Assembly (NCBI GenBank): GCA_934630985.1
Contig: CAKTXO010000003.1
Location: forward strand, 1 to 51,789
Source: an uncultured Oscillospiraceae bacterium
GTDB lineage: Bacteria > Bacillota > Clostridia > Oscillospirales > Oscillospiraceae
Length of the DNA stretch: 51,789 nt
Direction of reading: 5' to 3'
Shown: positions 35,033 to 43,315 of the stretch, piece by piece
Layout: each line of letters starts with the position of its first letter
Position numbering within the stretch: position 1 is the first letter of the stretch
Translations under genes and position numbers: made by a program
Notes under the pieces: model-generated
Databases searched by the model: none
What the model was told of the DNA's origin: nothing
Seen by the model: the letters and a program-made list of their open reading frames with translations, nothing else

Positions 35033-36982
35033 ATGAAGAACGCTATGAAAAAGCTGCTGAGCCTTACGCTTGCGGTTATGCTGCTGCTTTCCGTAGCACC
35101 TTTCCAGGCGTTTGCCGCAACCAATGAGTACGGCGAGATGGTTTTCAGCGAGGAGTTTGAGGCTCCCGCGACCAACAAAAATACATCCACTTCCCAGACT
35201 GCCGATGAGGCGCGGCCTGTAGTCGATAGTGATGCCGAATCCAACTCCGATGCCGGCTCCAACACCGCTACCCTGTTTTCGCTGCCCGACGGTTGTAAGC
35301 CCGGCGACGCTGTCAATATCTACTTCAATGTGGACGGCAGCATCATGAAGAAGGTTTCCGCCAAGGTCGGTGACAGCTTCCCCAGCCTGCCCAGCGGCAG
35401 CGATGCCTTGAAGTTCTTTGGCACTACCAACGGTACTTCCAACGGCTATGCGTTCAAGTGCTGGAGCTGGAAGGAATATGCGATTGATGATCCTGTGGAT
35501 TCTGCGGATATCGTCAGTACCAATGGACTGAAGGTCGGCGGCAACGCTCTGGTAGAAGATACTGACCACGATGATTCCAAGGGCAATCCTGTATCTCCTG
35601 ATGCCAAGGGCAACACGGTTTACAAGATGGAAGTTTACGCCGTCTTTAAGACAGTGAAGGCTACTACCAATGTGAAGCTGGATCTGAAGAGCGGCAAGCT
35701 GAAACCCGGTGTCAGCGATACCATTGCTGTTACGATTGGCGAGGAGTATCCGGAGCTGCCCACTCCCGTCCGCAGCGGTTATACCTTCCTGCACTGGGAA
35801 GTGATCGACACCGGAAGCACCGATAAGAGAGACCTGAGCACTGACAAAATCGTTTTCTCCACCGCAAGACCCTACGCCGTGTGGCAGAGAGAGAACATTA
35901 AAGTTCAGGTTGACTGGTATGACGATCTGACCTCCGGTGTAGACGATAGTGGGTGGGTGGCTTTCTCCGCTCAGTATGAAGAAATGGACATCCCTGCTGG
36001 CAATAAGCTGAGCACCTCCGATGGTACTTTCCCCACCGACCGTGAGATCAAAGCGCTGGATCTGGGCGATTACACCCTGAATGGTTGGAAATTCAAGAAG
36101 ACCGGCAACGAGTTCACGCCTGGCAGCACTGTTCTGTCTGACAAGGTGATTGCGGCCAATGCCGAGGGCAATGTGGTTGAGATCGTTCCGAAACTTCAGC
36201 GCAAAGTCTGGCTGATTGCCCAGCATCCCACCAAGAACACCCTGGCTAATGCTGAGATCACCGTGGAGATCGGCACTAAGATCGGCACTAAGATCGGCAC
36301 CAAAAAGGTCGCGCTGACCGCACCCGCTTCCTGGGCAGCGGACAGCGACGAGTATGACGGCTATACCTTCACCCAGTGGGTGGGCAAGGATGGCGAAGTT
36401 ATCTCTACCCGTGAGAATCTGAAGGACACCTCCAAGCACCCTGAGTTCTACCCCGGCCTGGTCAGCACCGATGCTCACTCCTCCAGATACAATCCTCACT
36501 TCGATGCCGAGTGGGTAGTGTCTAAGGTTGTTCAGCTGTACTTCCATGTGGACGGCAAGACCAGCACCTACGCCTGGAAGACCAGCTGCTACGACATCCC
36601 CGCCGAGGGCTCCTTCAATATGCACAGCCTGAACCTGTACAAGTACTTCCCCAACTACTCCAAGTATGACGACGGCGTGGATGTGGCCTACGGCTGGTAC
36701 ACCGACGCCCAGTGGAAGAACTACTGCACCGGCAAGCCCGCCTCCACTGTCTGCGACGAGCTGTGGAACGTGGCCGAGACCAAGGATCTGCAGGAGCTGC
36801 ATATCATGCTCATCGACAAGGGCACCGATTCCAACAAGTACAACAATAACAACAAGACCGCCGACAAGACCAACCCCAAGACCGGTGATATCATCATGGC
36901 CGCTGTGGCGATCCTGGTGGTCTCCGGCGCGGCTCTGGCCGGTATCTACTACCTGACCAAGAAGAAGCGCGGTACCAAGTAA
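35033..36982 (+). CDS. Secreted InlB B-repeat protein with NPKTG sortase-type anchor
   Basis: A 649-residue surface protein. Residues 1-28 are a signal peptide (MKNAMKKLLSLTLAVMLLLS, cleavage after AFA). The body holds several divergent InlB B-repeat-like modules (YPELPTPVRSGYTFLHWEV; PAEGSFNMHSLNLYKYFPN). Around residues 413-425 there is a short tandem GTKI repeat. The end has NPKTGD at 614-619, a hydrophobic segment and KKKRGTK, which fits a non-canonical sortase signal. No sortase gene is in this window. Strong promoter, long leader and AGGAGG before the ATG suggest high expression. Adhesion or a host-facing role is inference. Confidence 0.85.
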   Translation: MKNAMKKLLSLTLAVMLLLSVAPFQAFAATNEYGEMVFSEEFEAPATNKNTSTSQTADEARPVVDSDAESNSDAGSNTATLFSLPDGCKPGDAVNIYFNVDGSIMKKVSAKVGDSFPSLPSGSDALKFFGTTNGTSNGYAFKCWSWKEYAIDDPVDSADIVSTNGLKVGGNALVEDTDHDDSKGNPVSPDAKGNTVYKMEVYAVFKTVKATTNVKLDLKSGKLKPGVSDTIAVTIGEEYPELPTPVRSGYTFLHWEVIDTGSTDKRDLSTDKIVFSTARPYAVWQRENIKVQVDWYDDLTSGVDDSGWVAFSAQYEEMDIPAGNKLSTSDGTFPTDREIKALDLGDYTLNGWKFKKTGNEFTPGSTVLSDKVIAANAEGNVVEIVPKLQRKVWLIAQHPTKNTLANAEITVEIGTKIGTKIGTKKVALTAPASWAADSDEYDGYTFTQWVGKDGEVISTRENLKDTSKHPEFYPGLVSTDAHSSRYNPHFDAEWVVSKVVQLYFHVDGKTSTYAWKTSCYDIPAEGSFNMHSLNLYKYFPNYSKYDDGVDVAYGWYTDAQWKNYCTGKPASTVCDELWNVAETKDLQELHIMLIDKGTDSNKYNNNNKTADKTNPKTGDIIMAAVAILVVSGAALAGIYYLTKKKRGTK

Positions 36983-37017
36983 TTCGGTCGGTTCTGAACG
37001 AAAGCGCATCGAAACCC

Positions 37018-37047
37018 AATCCCCGGCAGCACCCGCTGCCGGGGATT
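37018..37047 (+). terminator. Terminator after the surface protein gene
   Basis: AATCCCCGGCAGC (37018-37030), ACCC, GCTGCCGGGGATT (37035-37047), then TCCTTT. Very stable stem, short T tract. Confidence 0.7.
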
Positions 37048-37058
37048 TCCTTTGCCCC

Positions 37059-37105
37059 AAAGCCTTCCCCTCCGGGGAAGGTGGCTCGAAGAGCCGGATG
37101 AGGGC
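37059..37105 (+). repeat. R4 repeat, copy 4
   Basis: AAAGCCTTCCCC, TCC, GGGGAAGG, GGCTCGAAGAGCC, GGATGAGGGC. Confidence 0.8.
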
Positions 37106-37106
37106 A

Positions 37107-37170
37107 AGGCTCCCCTTGCTGACCAAGGGGAGCTACCCCAGTGCGCACACTGGGGCTGAGGGGATCAGAA
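37107..37170 (+). repeat. R5 repeat, copy 3
   Basis: GGCTCCCCTTG/CAAGGGGAGC hairpin, then CCCCAGTGCGCACACTGGGG in place of the usual second stem, and the TGAGGGGATCAGAAC tail. It directly follows the R4 copy. Confidence 0.8.
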
Positions 37171-37202
37171 CCCCGCCTTACTGAGCACTATGATAGAAGC
37201 AT

Positions 37203-37246
37203 GTCATTGCGAACCAGTGACCGATGTCACTGGTGTGGCAATCCCC
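37203..37246 (+). repeat. R1 repeat
   Basis: GTCATTGCGAACCAGTGACC, GATGTCACTGGTGTGGCAAT, CCCC. The gap 36983-37587 holds only terminator, repeats and a promoter. Confidence 0.85.
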
Positions 37247-37320
37247 TCCGAGTGTCAGGATGCTTCCGGCGAAGCGCAAGGGGAGCCTTTGCGCTCCGAC
37301 GTTGGCTTCTGGAATGACCG

Positions 37321-37360
37321 GGGGATTGCCACACCAGCGTGCGCGCTGGTTCGCAATGAC
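37321..37360 (-). repeat. R1 repeat, inverted
   Basis: GGGGATTGCCACACCAGCG, TGCG, CGCTGGTTCGCAATGAC. Confidence 0.85.
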
Positions 37361-37390
37361 ATGCGTTGTACGGAGGTTCTCGGAAGAATC

Positions 37391-37458
37391 GGGGGATTGT
37401 GACCGGAGGGAATCCCCGGAGGGGGCCACACCAGCGTGCGCGCTGGTTCGCAATGACA
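37391..37458 (-). repeat. Hybrid R3/R1 repeat
   Basis: GGGGGATTGTGACCGGAGGG and AATCCCCGGAGG belong to inverted R3; the sequence then continues as the second half of inverted R1 (CACACCAGCG, CGCTGGTTCGCAATGACAG). It looks like a recombination joint. Confidence 0.7.
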
Positions 37459-37502
37459 GGTGTTCTATTTGGGTATGCTGTTTTTTCTGCCATTCCCCAA
37501 TA

Positions 37503-37531
37503 TTGACAAGCCCCGGCAAATCGTATATATT
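37503..37531 (+). promoter_or_regulatory. Promoter of the phosphohexomutase gene
   Basis: TTGACA (37503-37508), 17 bases, TATATT (37526-37531). Confidence 0.8.
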
Positions 37532-37587
37532 GTAGGCAGTTAAAGGACACAAACCCATTGAATACAACAAGGAAAAGGTGATTTGTA

Positions 37588-39270
37588 ATGTACATGGAGG
37601 ATTATCAGCGTTGGTGCTCCGCTTCTTTGGAGGATCCCGCTCTGACCAGGGAACTGAAGGAAATTGCTGGGCAGGAGGATCAGATCAAGGAGCGGTTCGC
37701 CGTGGCGCTGAAATTCGGCACCGCAGGCCTCCGGGGAATCCTGGGCGCAGGCTCCAACCGGATGAATATTTATGTGGTGCGTCAGGCCACCCAGGGTCTT
37801 GCCAACTGGGTCAAAACCCAGGGGGGCAGTCAGCTGGTTGCCATCTCCTACGACAGCCGGATCAATTCCGACGTGTTCGCCAAGGAGGCCGCCTGCGTTC
37901 TGGCCGCCAACGGCATCAAAGTGCGCATTTATGACGCGCTGATGCCCGTGCCCGCTCTGTCCTTTGCCACCCGCTATTACCATGCCAACGCCGGTATCAT
38001 GATTACCGCTTCCCACAACCCTGCCAAATATAACGGCTACAAGGCCTATGGCCCCGATGGCTGCCAGATGACGGACGATGCCGCCGCGGTGGTGTACGCC
38101 CAGATTCAGAAAACCGATATTCTCACCGGCGCCGCCTGGATGCCCTTCGAGGAAGGGAAGGCCAAGGGGCTCATTGCCTATGTGGGCGAGGACTGCAAGG
38201 AAGCTCTGTACGATGCCATCAAGTCCCGCTCTGTCCGTCCCGGCCTGTGCGCAACCGCGGGGCTGAAGCTGGTGTATTCTCCCCTAAACGGCTCCGGCCT
38301 GGTGCCTGTCACCCGGGTGCTTCATGATATCGGCATTACGGATATCACCATTGTCCCCGAGCAGGAGTATCCCGACGGCAATTTCCCCACCTGCCCCTAT
38401 CCCAACCCGGAGATTTTTGAGGCTCTGCGCCTGGGTCTGGAGCTGGCCGAAAAGTCCGGTGCCGACCTGATGCTGGCTACCGACCCGGACGCTGACCGGG
38501 TGGGCATTGCCATCCGCTGCCCGGACGGCACCTATGAGCTGGTTTCCGGCAACGAGGTGGGCGTTCTGCTGCTGGATTACATCTGCCAGGGCAGAATCGA
38601 GAAGGGCACTATGCCTGAGAATCCTGTTGCCGTCAAGTCCTTGGTTTCCACCCCTCTGGCCGACAAGGTCGCCGCCCACTACGGCGTGGAAATGCGCAAT
38701 GTCCTCACGGGCTTCAAGTGGATCGGCGATCAGATCGCCCGGCTGGAAGCGGCCGGAGAGGTTGACCGGTTTATCCTGGGCTTTGAGGAATCCTACGGCT
38801 ATCTGGCCGGTTCCTATGTCCGGGATAAGGATGCCATTGTCGGCTCCATGCTGATTTGCGAAATGGCCGCCTATTACCGCTCTGTGGGTTCTTCCATCAA
38901 GGAGCGGCTGGAAGAAATCTACGCCCAGTATGGCCGGTACCTGAACAAGGTGGATTCCTTCGAGTTCCCGGGGCTGAGCGGCATGGATAAAATGGCGGGC
39001 ATCATGTCCGGCCTGCGGCAGAATCCCCCCACGGAAATCGGCGGCTACAAGGTCGAGAAGATCACGGACTATCAGAATACCGCCGAAACCGGCCTGCCCG
39101 CCGCCAACGTTCTGGTCTACGCCCTGGATGGCGGCGCTACGGTGATTGTCCGTCCCTCCGGCACGGAGCCCAAGATCAAGACCTATTTCACCACCCTGGG
39201 CAAGACTCTTGCCGAGGCGGAGGCGCAGAAGGAGACCCTTGCCGCTGCCCTCAAGCCCATTCTGGCGTAA
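37588..39270 (+). CDS. Phosphoglucomutase/phosphomannomutase (alpha-D-phosphohexomutase)
   Basis: Interconverts hexose 1- and 6-phosphates; it can supply glucose-1-phosphate to RfbA. The 560 residues show all four family sites: phosphoserine loop MITASHNPAKYNGYK near residue 137, metal loop DPDADRVGI near 302, sugar loop GFEESYGYLAG near 400 and phosphate loop RPSGTEPKIKT near 525. The length and the EESYGY motif resemble PgcA-type firmicute enzymes. AAGGTGATTTGTA precedes the ATG, a moderate site. Single gene with its own promoter. Confidence 0.93.
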   Translation: MYMEDYQRWCSASLEDPALTRELKEIAGQEDQIKERFAVALKFGTAGLRGILGAGSNRMNIYVVRQATQGLANWVKTQGGSQLVAISYDSRINSDVFAKEAACVLAANGIKVRIYDALMPVPALSFATRYYHANAGIMITASHNPAKYNGYKAYGPDGCQMTDDAAAVVYAQIQKTDILTGAAWMPFEEGKAKGLIAYVGEDCKEALYDAIKSRSVRPGLCATAGLKLVYSPLNGSGLVPVTRVLHDIGITDITIVPEQEYPDGNFPTCPYPNPEIFEALRLGLELAEKSGADLMLATDPDADRVGIAIRCPDGTYELVSGNEVGVLLLDYICQGRIEKGTMPENPVAVKSLVSTPLADKVAAHYGVEMRNVLTGFKWIGDQIARLEAAGEVDRFILGFEESYGYLAGSYVRDKDAIVGSMLICEMAAYYRSVGSSIKERLEEIYAQYGRYLNKVDSFEFPGLSGMDKMAGIMSGLRQNPPTEIGGYKVEKITDYQNTAETGLPAANVLVYALDGGATVIVRPSGTEPKIKTYFTTLGKTLAEAEAQKETLAAALKPILA

Positions 39271-39320
39271 ACAACCGAAATAGAAGTTGCCATCGCTCCG
39301 AGTACTATCGTATAACGTAT

Positions 39321-39360
39321 GTCATTGCGAGCCAGTGCTCACACTGGCGTGGCAATCCCC
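39321..39360 (+). repeat. R1 repeat
   Basis: GTCATTGCGAGCCAGTGCTC, ACACTGGCGTGGCAATCCCC. It forms a facing pair with the inverted copy at 39411. Confidence 0.85.
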
Positions 39361-39410
39361 CTAATATTCAAATATTTTCGTTCCTAAACCAGTCATTTAT
39401 GCGTCTAACC

Positions 39411-39453
39411 GGGGGATTGCCACACCAGCGTTGCGACGCTGGTTCGCAATGAC
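39411..39453 (-). repeat. R1 repeat, inverted
   Basis: GGGGGATTGCCACACCAGCG, TTGCGA, CGCTGGTTCGCAATGAC. Confidence 0.85.
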
Positions 39454-39484
39454 AACGTATCTTTTAGACTTTTTTGATATGCTG

Positions 39485-39519
39485 AAAGGCTCCCCTTGAA
39501 TAGCAAGGGGAGCCTTTTT
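39485..39519 (+). terminator. Terminator before thyA (R5-related hairpin)
   Basis: AAAGGCTCCCCTTG (39485-39498), AATAG, CAAGGGGAGCCTTT (39504-39517), then TT. Perfect 14-bp stem using the first hairpin of R5. Confidence 0.8.
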
Positions 39520-39542
39520 GCCCGCTGTCACAGGCTTTCATA

Positions 39543-39571
39543 TTGCGCTTTCCGTCCGCCTGTGGTATGAT
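39543..39571 (+). promoter_or_regulatory. Promoter of thyA-folA
   Basis: TTGCGC (39543-39548), 17 bases, TATGAT (39566-39571). Confidence 0.6.
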
Positions 39572-39601
39572 GTTCCAAAGACACTTTAGGAGGCAAACCC
39601 A

Positions 39602-40432
39602 ATGAGCTACGCAGACGAAGTATACAAGGCAACCTGCCGGAAAATCCTGGAGGAGGGCTATTCCGATGAAGGCATGGAGGTGCGCCCCCACTGGGCTGAC
39701 GGCACTCCCGCCCACACCGTCAAAACCTTCGGCGTGGTGAACCGATATGATCTTTCCAAGGAATTTCCCATCATGACCCTGCGGCGCACCTACTGGAAAA
39801 GCGCGGTGGATGAGCTTCTGTGGATCTGGCAGAAAAAGTCCAACCGGATAGCCGATCTGGGCAGCCACGTCTGGGACGAGTGGGCAGGGGAGGACGGCAC
39901 CATCGGCAAGGCCTACGGCTACCAGCTGGGCATTCAGCACCACTACAAAGAAGGGGACTTTGACCAGGTTGACCGGGTGCTCTATGATCTGAAGCACAAC
40001 CCGGCCTCCCGGCGGATTCTGACGAATATCTATAATTTCCAGGACTTGCATGAGATGAACCTGTACCCCTGCGCCTATTCCATGACCTTCAACGTTACGG
40101 GCAACAAGCTCAACGCCATTCTGAACCAGCGTTCCCAGGATATGCTCACCGCCAACAACTGGAACGTGGTGCAGTACGCGGTGCTGACTCACATGATGGC
40201 GCAGGTTTCCGGCCTTCAGGTGGGGGAGCTGGTGCATGTGATTGCCGACTGCCACATTTACGACCGGCACATTCCGGCGGTGAAGGCCATGCTGGAGCTG
40301 GATGGCTATGAGGCTCCCGCCTTCCGGGTGGATGAGACCGTGAAGGACTTCTACGCCTTTACCAAGGATTCCTTCACTCTGGAAAACTACCGATATCATC
40401 CCTTTGATTTTGAAATTCCCATGGCCATCTGA
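39602..40432 (+). CDS. thyA: Thymidylate synthase
   Basis: Makes dTMP from dUMP with methylene-tetrahydrofolate, leaving dihydrofolate for FolA to recycle. The 276 residues have the catalytic Cys in YPCAYSMTF, the dUMP-binding QRSQDMLTANNWNVVQYAVL, and DCHIYDRHI. The AGGAGG site is nine bases before the ATG. Nine bases separate it from folA, the usual metabolic pair. Confidence 0.95.
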   Translation: MSYADEVYKATCRKILEEGYSDEGMEVRPHWADGTPAHTVKTFGVVNRYDLSKEFPIMTLRRTYWKSAVDELLWIWQKKSNRIADLGSHVWDEWAGEDGTIGKAYGYQLGIQHHYKEGDFDQVDRVLYDLKHNPASRRILTNIYNFQDLHEMNLYPCAYSMTFNVTGNKLNAILNQRSQDMLTANNWNVVQYAVLTHMMAQVSGLQVGELVHVIADCHIYDRHIPAVKAMLELDGYEAPAFRVDETVKDFYAFTKDSFTLENYRYHPFDFEIPMAI

Positions 40433-40441
40433 GGTGAAGCA

Positions 40442-40939
40442 ATGGAACTGATTGTTGCGGTTTATGACGACTGGGGCATCGGCCGGGAGGGGACTCAGCC
40501 CATCGCCCTGTCTGCCGACCGGAAATTCTTCCGGGAGACCACCCGGGGAGCCACGGTCGTTGCCGGTCGGCGCACTATCGAGGATTTTCCGGGGAAAAAG
40601 CCCCTGCCCGGCCGGGTGAATCTGGCCATGAGCCGTTCGGAAGCAGAAATCCCCGGCTTTACGGTGTGCCACAGCCCGGAAGAGGTGCTGGCGCAGACGA
40701 AAAACGCCCCCCGAGCCTTTGTCATCGGCGGGGGGAGCGTCTATCGGCAGATGCTTCCTTACTGTGACCGGGCCTATGTGACGAAGGTGCACACCACCCC
40801 GGAATCCGACACCTTTTTCCCCAATCTGGACGAAGACCCGGACTGGGTTTTCGCCCAGACCCTCCAATCCGGGGAGGAAAACGGCATTGCTTACGAAATG
40901 CTTCTGTATTGCCGCCGGTCAGCCGAAAGCGGGAAATAA
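40442..40939 (+). CDS. folA: Dihydrofolate reductase
   Basis: Reduces dihydrofolate with NADPH. The 165 residues are typical. The N-terminal strand VAVYDDWGIGREG carries the substrate loop, GATVVAGRRTIEDFPGKKPL the adenine site, and AFVIGGGSVYRQMLPYCD the Gly-Gly NADPH site. It is translated after thyA (TGAGGTGAAGCA before the ATG). Its 3' end overlaps the convergent gene 40919-41632 by 21 bases. Confidence 0.94.
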   Translation: MELIVAVYDDWGIGREGTQPIALSADRKFFRETTRGATVVAGRRTIEDFPGKKPLPGRVNLAMSRSEAEIPGFTVCHSPEEVLAQTKNAPRAFVIGGGSVYRQMLPYCDRAYVTKVHTTPESDTFFPNLDEDPDWVFAQTLQSGEENGIAYEMLLYCRRSAESGK

Positions 40940-41632
40940 CTCCTGATACAGCCCCACGGCGGCGGCAACACCCAGGCTTTCGGCCTGGTCAAGAAGCGCT
41001 TTTAAGTCCTCCGGACTGCGCCAGAGGGTGAAAACCGCCGCGTTTTCCCGGAGTTCACAGCGATAATGGCAGGAAAGTCTGGAATCCCGGAAGCCCTCCG
41101 CCTCCGGCTGCCCCCAGCGGGGCAGGGGCGCACAAGCAGCTCCCGATTCTGTCAGGGCGATTTCCAGACCGTCCAAGGCCGCCTCCAACCAGATTTCCCG
41201 GTCACGCCAGGGGGATAAATATTCCGCCAGAGGTACATCCGCCGGAACCGGCGGGAGAAAAACGGCGCACCCGGTATTTTTTGCGTAGGCCGCGGAAACG
41301 ATCAGGGGAACGGAAACCGCCTGTCCCAGCCGGGAAACCAGCATTTGGACATCCGCCAGGCCGGGTCGCTGAAAATCCAGCAGAACCCCGGCGCAGTCCA
41401 GACGCTTTGCGCAGCTTTCCAGCTGCCCGGCGATCTGCTCCGGGTCATGGCCGTCCATAGGCGTGCTGTCATCCAGAATCAGCAGGGAGCCGGGAGGCAG
41501 CGCAACGGGCAGATTGGAAAGCCCGGCACCGGAGGGGGAGAAATGACAGGAAAGCCACCCCGTCCGCCGGGGAAGAACCGCAGCACCCCGGATTTCTCCT
41601 GCCGTCATGGCAAGATAAGGTTCCATGGCCAT
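40919..41632 (-). CDS. Unknown protein, possibly a TIM-barrel glycosidase-like fold
   Basis: A 237-residue protein I cannot name. Alternating strand and helix pieces (GSLLILDDSTPMDGHDPEQI, DCAGVLLDFQRPG, VSVPLIVSAAYAKNTGCAVF, SLGVAAAVGLYQELF) suggest a beta/alpha barrel; CAGVLLDFQRP resembles the DxxDxE-type strand of GH18-like proteins, but the acidic set is incomplete. No signal peptide is seen. GGGAGGGAG eight bases before the ATG decides the start. It is convergent with folA, which it overlaps, and divergent from yqeG. Could be a lineage-specific protein. Confidence 0.6.
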   Translation of the reverse strand: MAMEPYLAMTAGEIRGAAVLPRRTGWLSCHFSPSGAGLSNLPVALPPGSLLILDDSTPMDGHDPEQIAGQLESCAKRLDCAGVLLDFQRPGLADVQMLVSRLGQAVSVPLIVSAAYAKNTGCAVFLPPVPADVPLAEYLSPWRDREIWLEAALDGLEIALTESGAACAPLPRWGQPEAEGFRDSRLSCHYRCELRENAAVFTLWRSPEDLKALLDQAESLGVAAAVGLYQELFPAFG

Positions 41633-41660
41633 GGACAAAACTCCCTCCCTGTGATATAAT
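41632..41660 (+). promoter_or_regulatory. Promoter of yqeG-pepP
   Basis: TGGACA (41632-41637), 17 bases, TATAAT (41655-41660), about 36 bases before yqeG. It overlaps the 5' end of the divergent gene. Confidence 0.75.
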
Positions 41661-41695
41661 TCCTGAAAGTAATTTATGAAAATACGGAGGACAAT

Positions 41696-42202
41696 ATGCC
41701 CTTTTCTCTTCTTCCAAAACTAATAACGAAGGCTTTGACGGATGTCACCCCGGAGCTGCTTAAGTGCCGGAATATCCGCCTTCTGATGCTGGATTTTGAC
41801 AATACCATTGTGCCCTATACCACCGACGTTCCCACGCAGGCCATGGAGCACTGGCTGAAAAACATGAATGCCCAGGAAGATATCCGGGTGTGCATCGTTT
41901 CCAACAGCCACAACGACCGGGTGCCCGCCTTCTGCGAAAAATACGGTCTGGACTGCATCACCCACGCGAAAAAGCCCTTCTCCCGGGGCATCCGCCAGTG
42001 CCTGGAAAAATACGGAATCCCGGCAGGTCAGGCGGCTCTGGTGGGCGATCAGATCTACACCGACACCCTGGGAGCCAACTGCATGGGCGTGACCTCCATC
42101 CTGGTGAAGGCCATTGACAATCACACCTTCTGGCTGAAGGCGCGGCACGTCCTGGAGCTGCCCTTTATCTTTTTGGCCGGAAATCGGAGGCTTTCCCAAT
42201 GA
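41696..42202 (+). CDS. yqeG: YqeG family HAD-type phosphatase
   Basis: A 168-residue HAD superfamily (IIIA) hydrolase. Motif I is MLDFDNTIVPY near residue 32, motif II SNSHNDRV near 68, and motifs III/IV read AKKPFSRGIRQ and VGDQIYTDTLGAN. YqeG proteins are conserved in Firmicutes; a substrate has not been established. CGGAGG precedes the ATG. Its end overlaps the next start (ATGA at 42199). Confidence 0.92.
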   Translation: MPFSLLPKLITKALTDVTPELLKCRNIRLLMLDFDNTIVPYTTDVPTQAMEHWLKNMNAQEDIRVCIVSNSHNDRVPAFCEKYGLDCITHAKKPFSRGIRQCLEKYGIPAGQAALVGDQIYTDTLGANCMGVTSILVKAIDNHTFWLKARHVLELPFIFLAGNRRLSQ

Positions 42203-43263
42203 AAAATCTGGAGAAATACTTGTCCCTGCTGGATTGCGAGGCGGACGGCCTGCTGCTGACCAGCCGCTGCAGCCGCCATTACTGCGCGGAATTTGACATC
42301 GCCGAGGGCATGGCCGTCGTATCCAAGGTCGGCTGCCGCTATTTTACCGACAGCCGCTACCTGGAATCCGCCCAGAAAAACATCCGGGATTTTACCGTGC
42401 TGGATGTGGGCACCGGTCGGGGCTATGTCCGGCGAATCAACGAGGCCATCTCCGACTTCGGAATCACCTGCCTGGGCTATGAGGAGAAATATCTGACGGC
42501 AGAGGAGCTTCTGCGCTTTGAGGAGGAACTGAAAGCCCCGCTTCTGCCCATCAGCGGAAAGCTCAACGCCTTCCGGGACGTAAAGGAGCCCTGGGAGCTG
42601 GAGCGGATGCAAAAGGCCCAGGCAATCACGGATAAGGCCTTTGGGGAGATTCTGACAAAAATCCGACCCGGCATGACGGAGCTGGCGCTTCAGGCGGAGC
42701 TGATTTACGCCATGTACAAAAACGGTGCCACCGGCCTGGCCTTTGACCCCATTGTGGTCTCCGGCCCCAACACCAGCCTGCCCCACGGAGTGGCCGGGGA
42801 GCGGGTGATTCAGCCGGGGGATTTTATCACCATGGACTTCGGGGCGGCCTGGCAGGGCTACTGTTCGGACATGACCCGCACTGTGGCCGTGGGCACCGCG
42901 TCTGCGGAAATGCGCTATGTGTATTCCGTGGTGCTGGAAGCCCAGCAGACGGCCATCGAAGGAACCCGTGCGGGGCTTACCGGCGCGGAAATTGACGCCA
43001 TTGCCCGGGGAGTAATTGCCAGAGCGGGCTACGGCGGCTTTTTCGGCCACAGCTACGGCCATGGCCTGGGGCTGGAAATCCACGAGGGTCCGAACCTGAG
43101 CCCCCGGTATGAAAAGCCTATCCCCGCCGGGGCGGTGTGTTCGGCAGAGCCGGGAATCTATCTGCCCGGAAAATTCGGCGTGCGCATTGAGGACGTGACC
43201 GTCATCACCGAAAATGGTTGCGAGGATATTACTGCCAGCCCTAAGGAACTAATGATTATCTAA
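42199..43263 (+). CDS. pepP: M24 family Xaa-Pro aminopeptidase
   Basis: Metallo-aminopeptidase of the creatinase fold, releasing N-terminal residues before proline. The 354 residues show dinuclear-metal ligands in ITMDFGAAWQGYCSDMTRT near residue 215, HSYGHGLGLEIHEGP near 284, and SAEPGIYLPGKFGVRIED near 314. The N-terminal creatinase domain spans about 1-125. Translation-coupled to yqeG. It is often placed before efp in Firmicutes; here an interrupted GT2 gene lies between them. Confidence 0.93.
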   Translation: MKNLEKYLSLLDCEADGLLLTSRCSRHYCAEFDIAEGMAVVSKVGCRYFTDSRYLESAQKNIRDFTVLDVGTGRGYVRRINEAISDFGITCLGYEEKYLTAEELLRFEEELKAPLLPISGKLNAFRDVKEPWELERMQKAQAITDKAFGEILTKIRPGMTELALQAELIYAMYKNGATGLAFDPIVVSGPNTSLPHGVAGERVIQPGDFITMDFGAAWQGYCSDMTRTVAVGTASAEMRYVYSVVLEAQQTAIEGTRAGLTGAEIDAIARGVIARAGYGGFFGHSYGHGLGLEIHEGPNLSPRYEKPIPAGAVCSAEPGIYLPGKFGVRIEDVTVITENGCEDITASPKELMII

Positions 43264-43315
43264 ATTATACGAAGTTTTTCGATGGGTGATATAGGCAGAC
43301 AAGAGAGAGGGAAAA

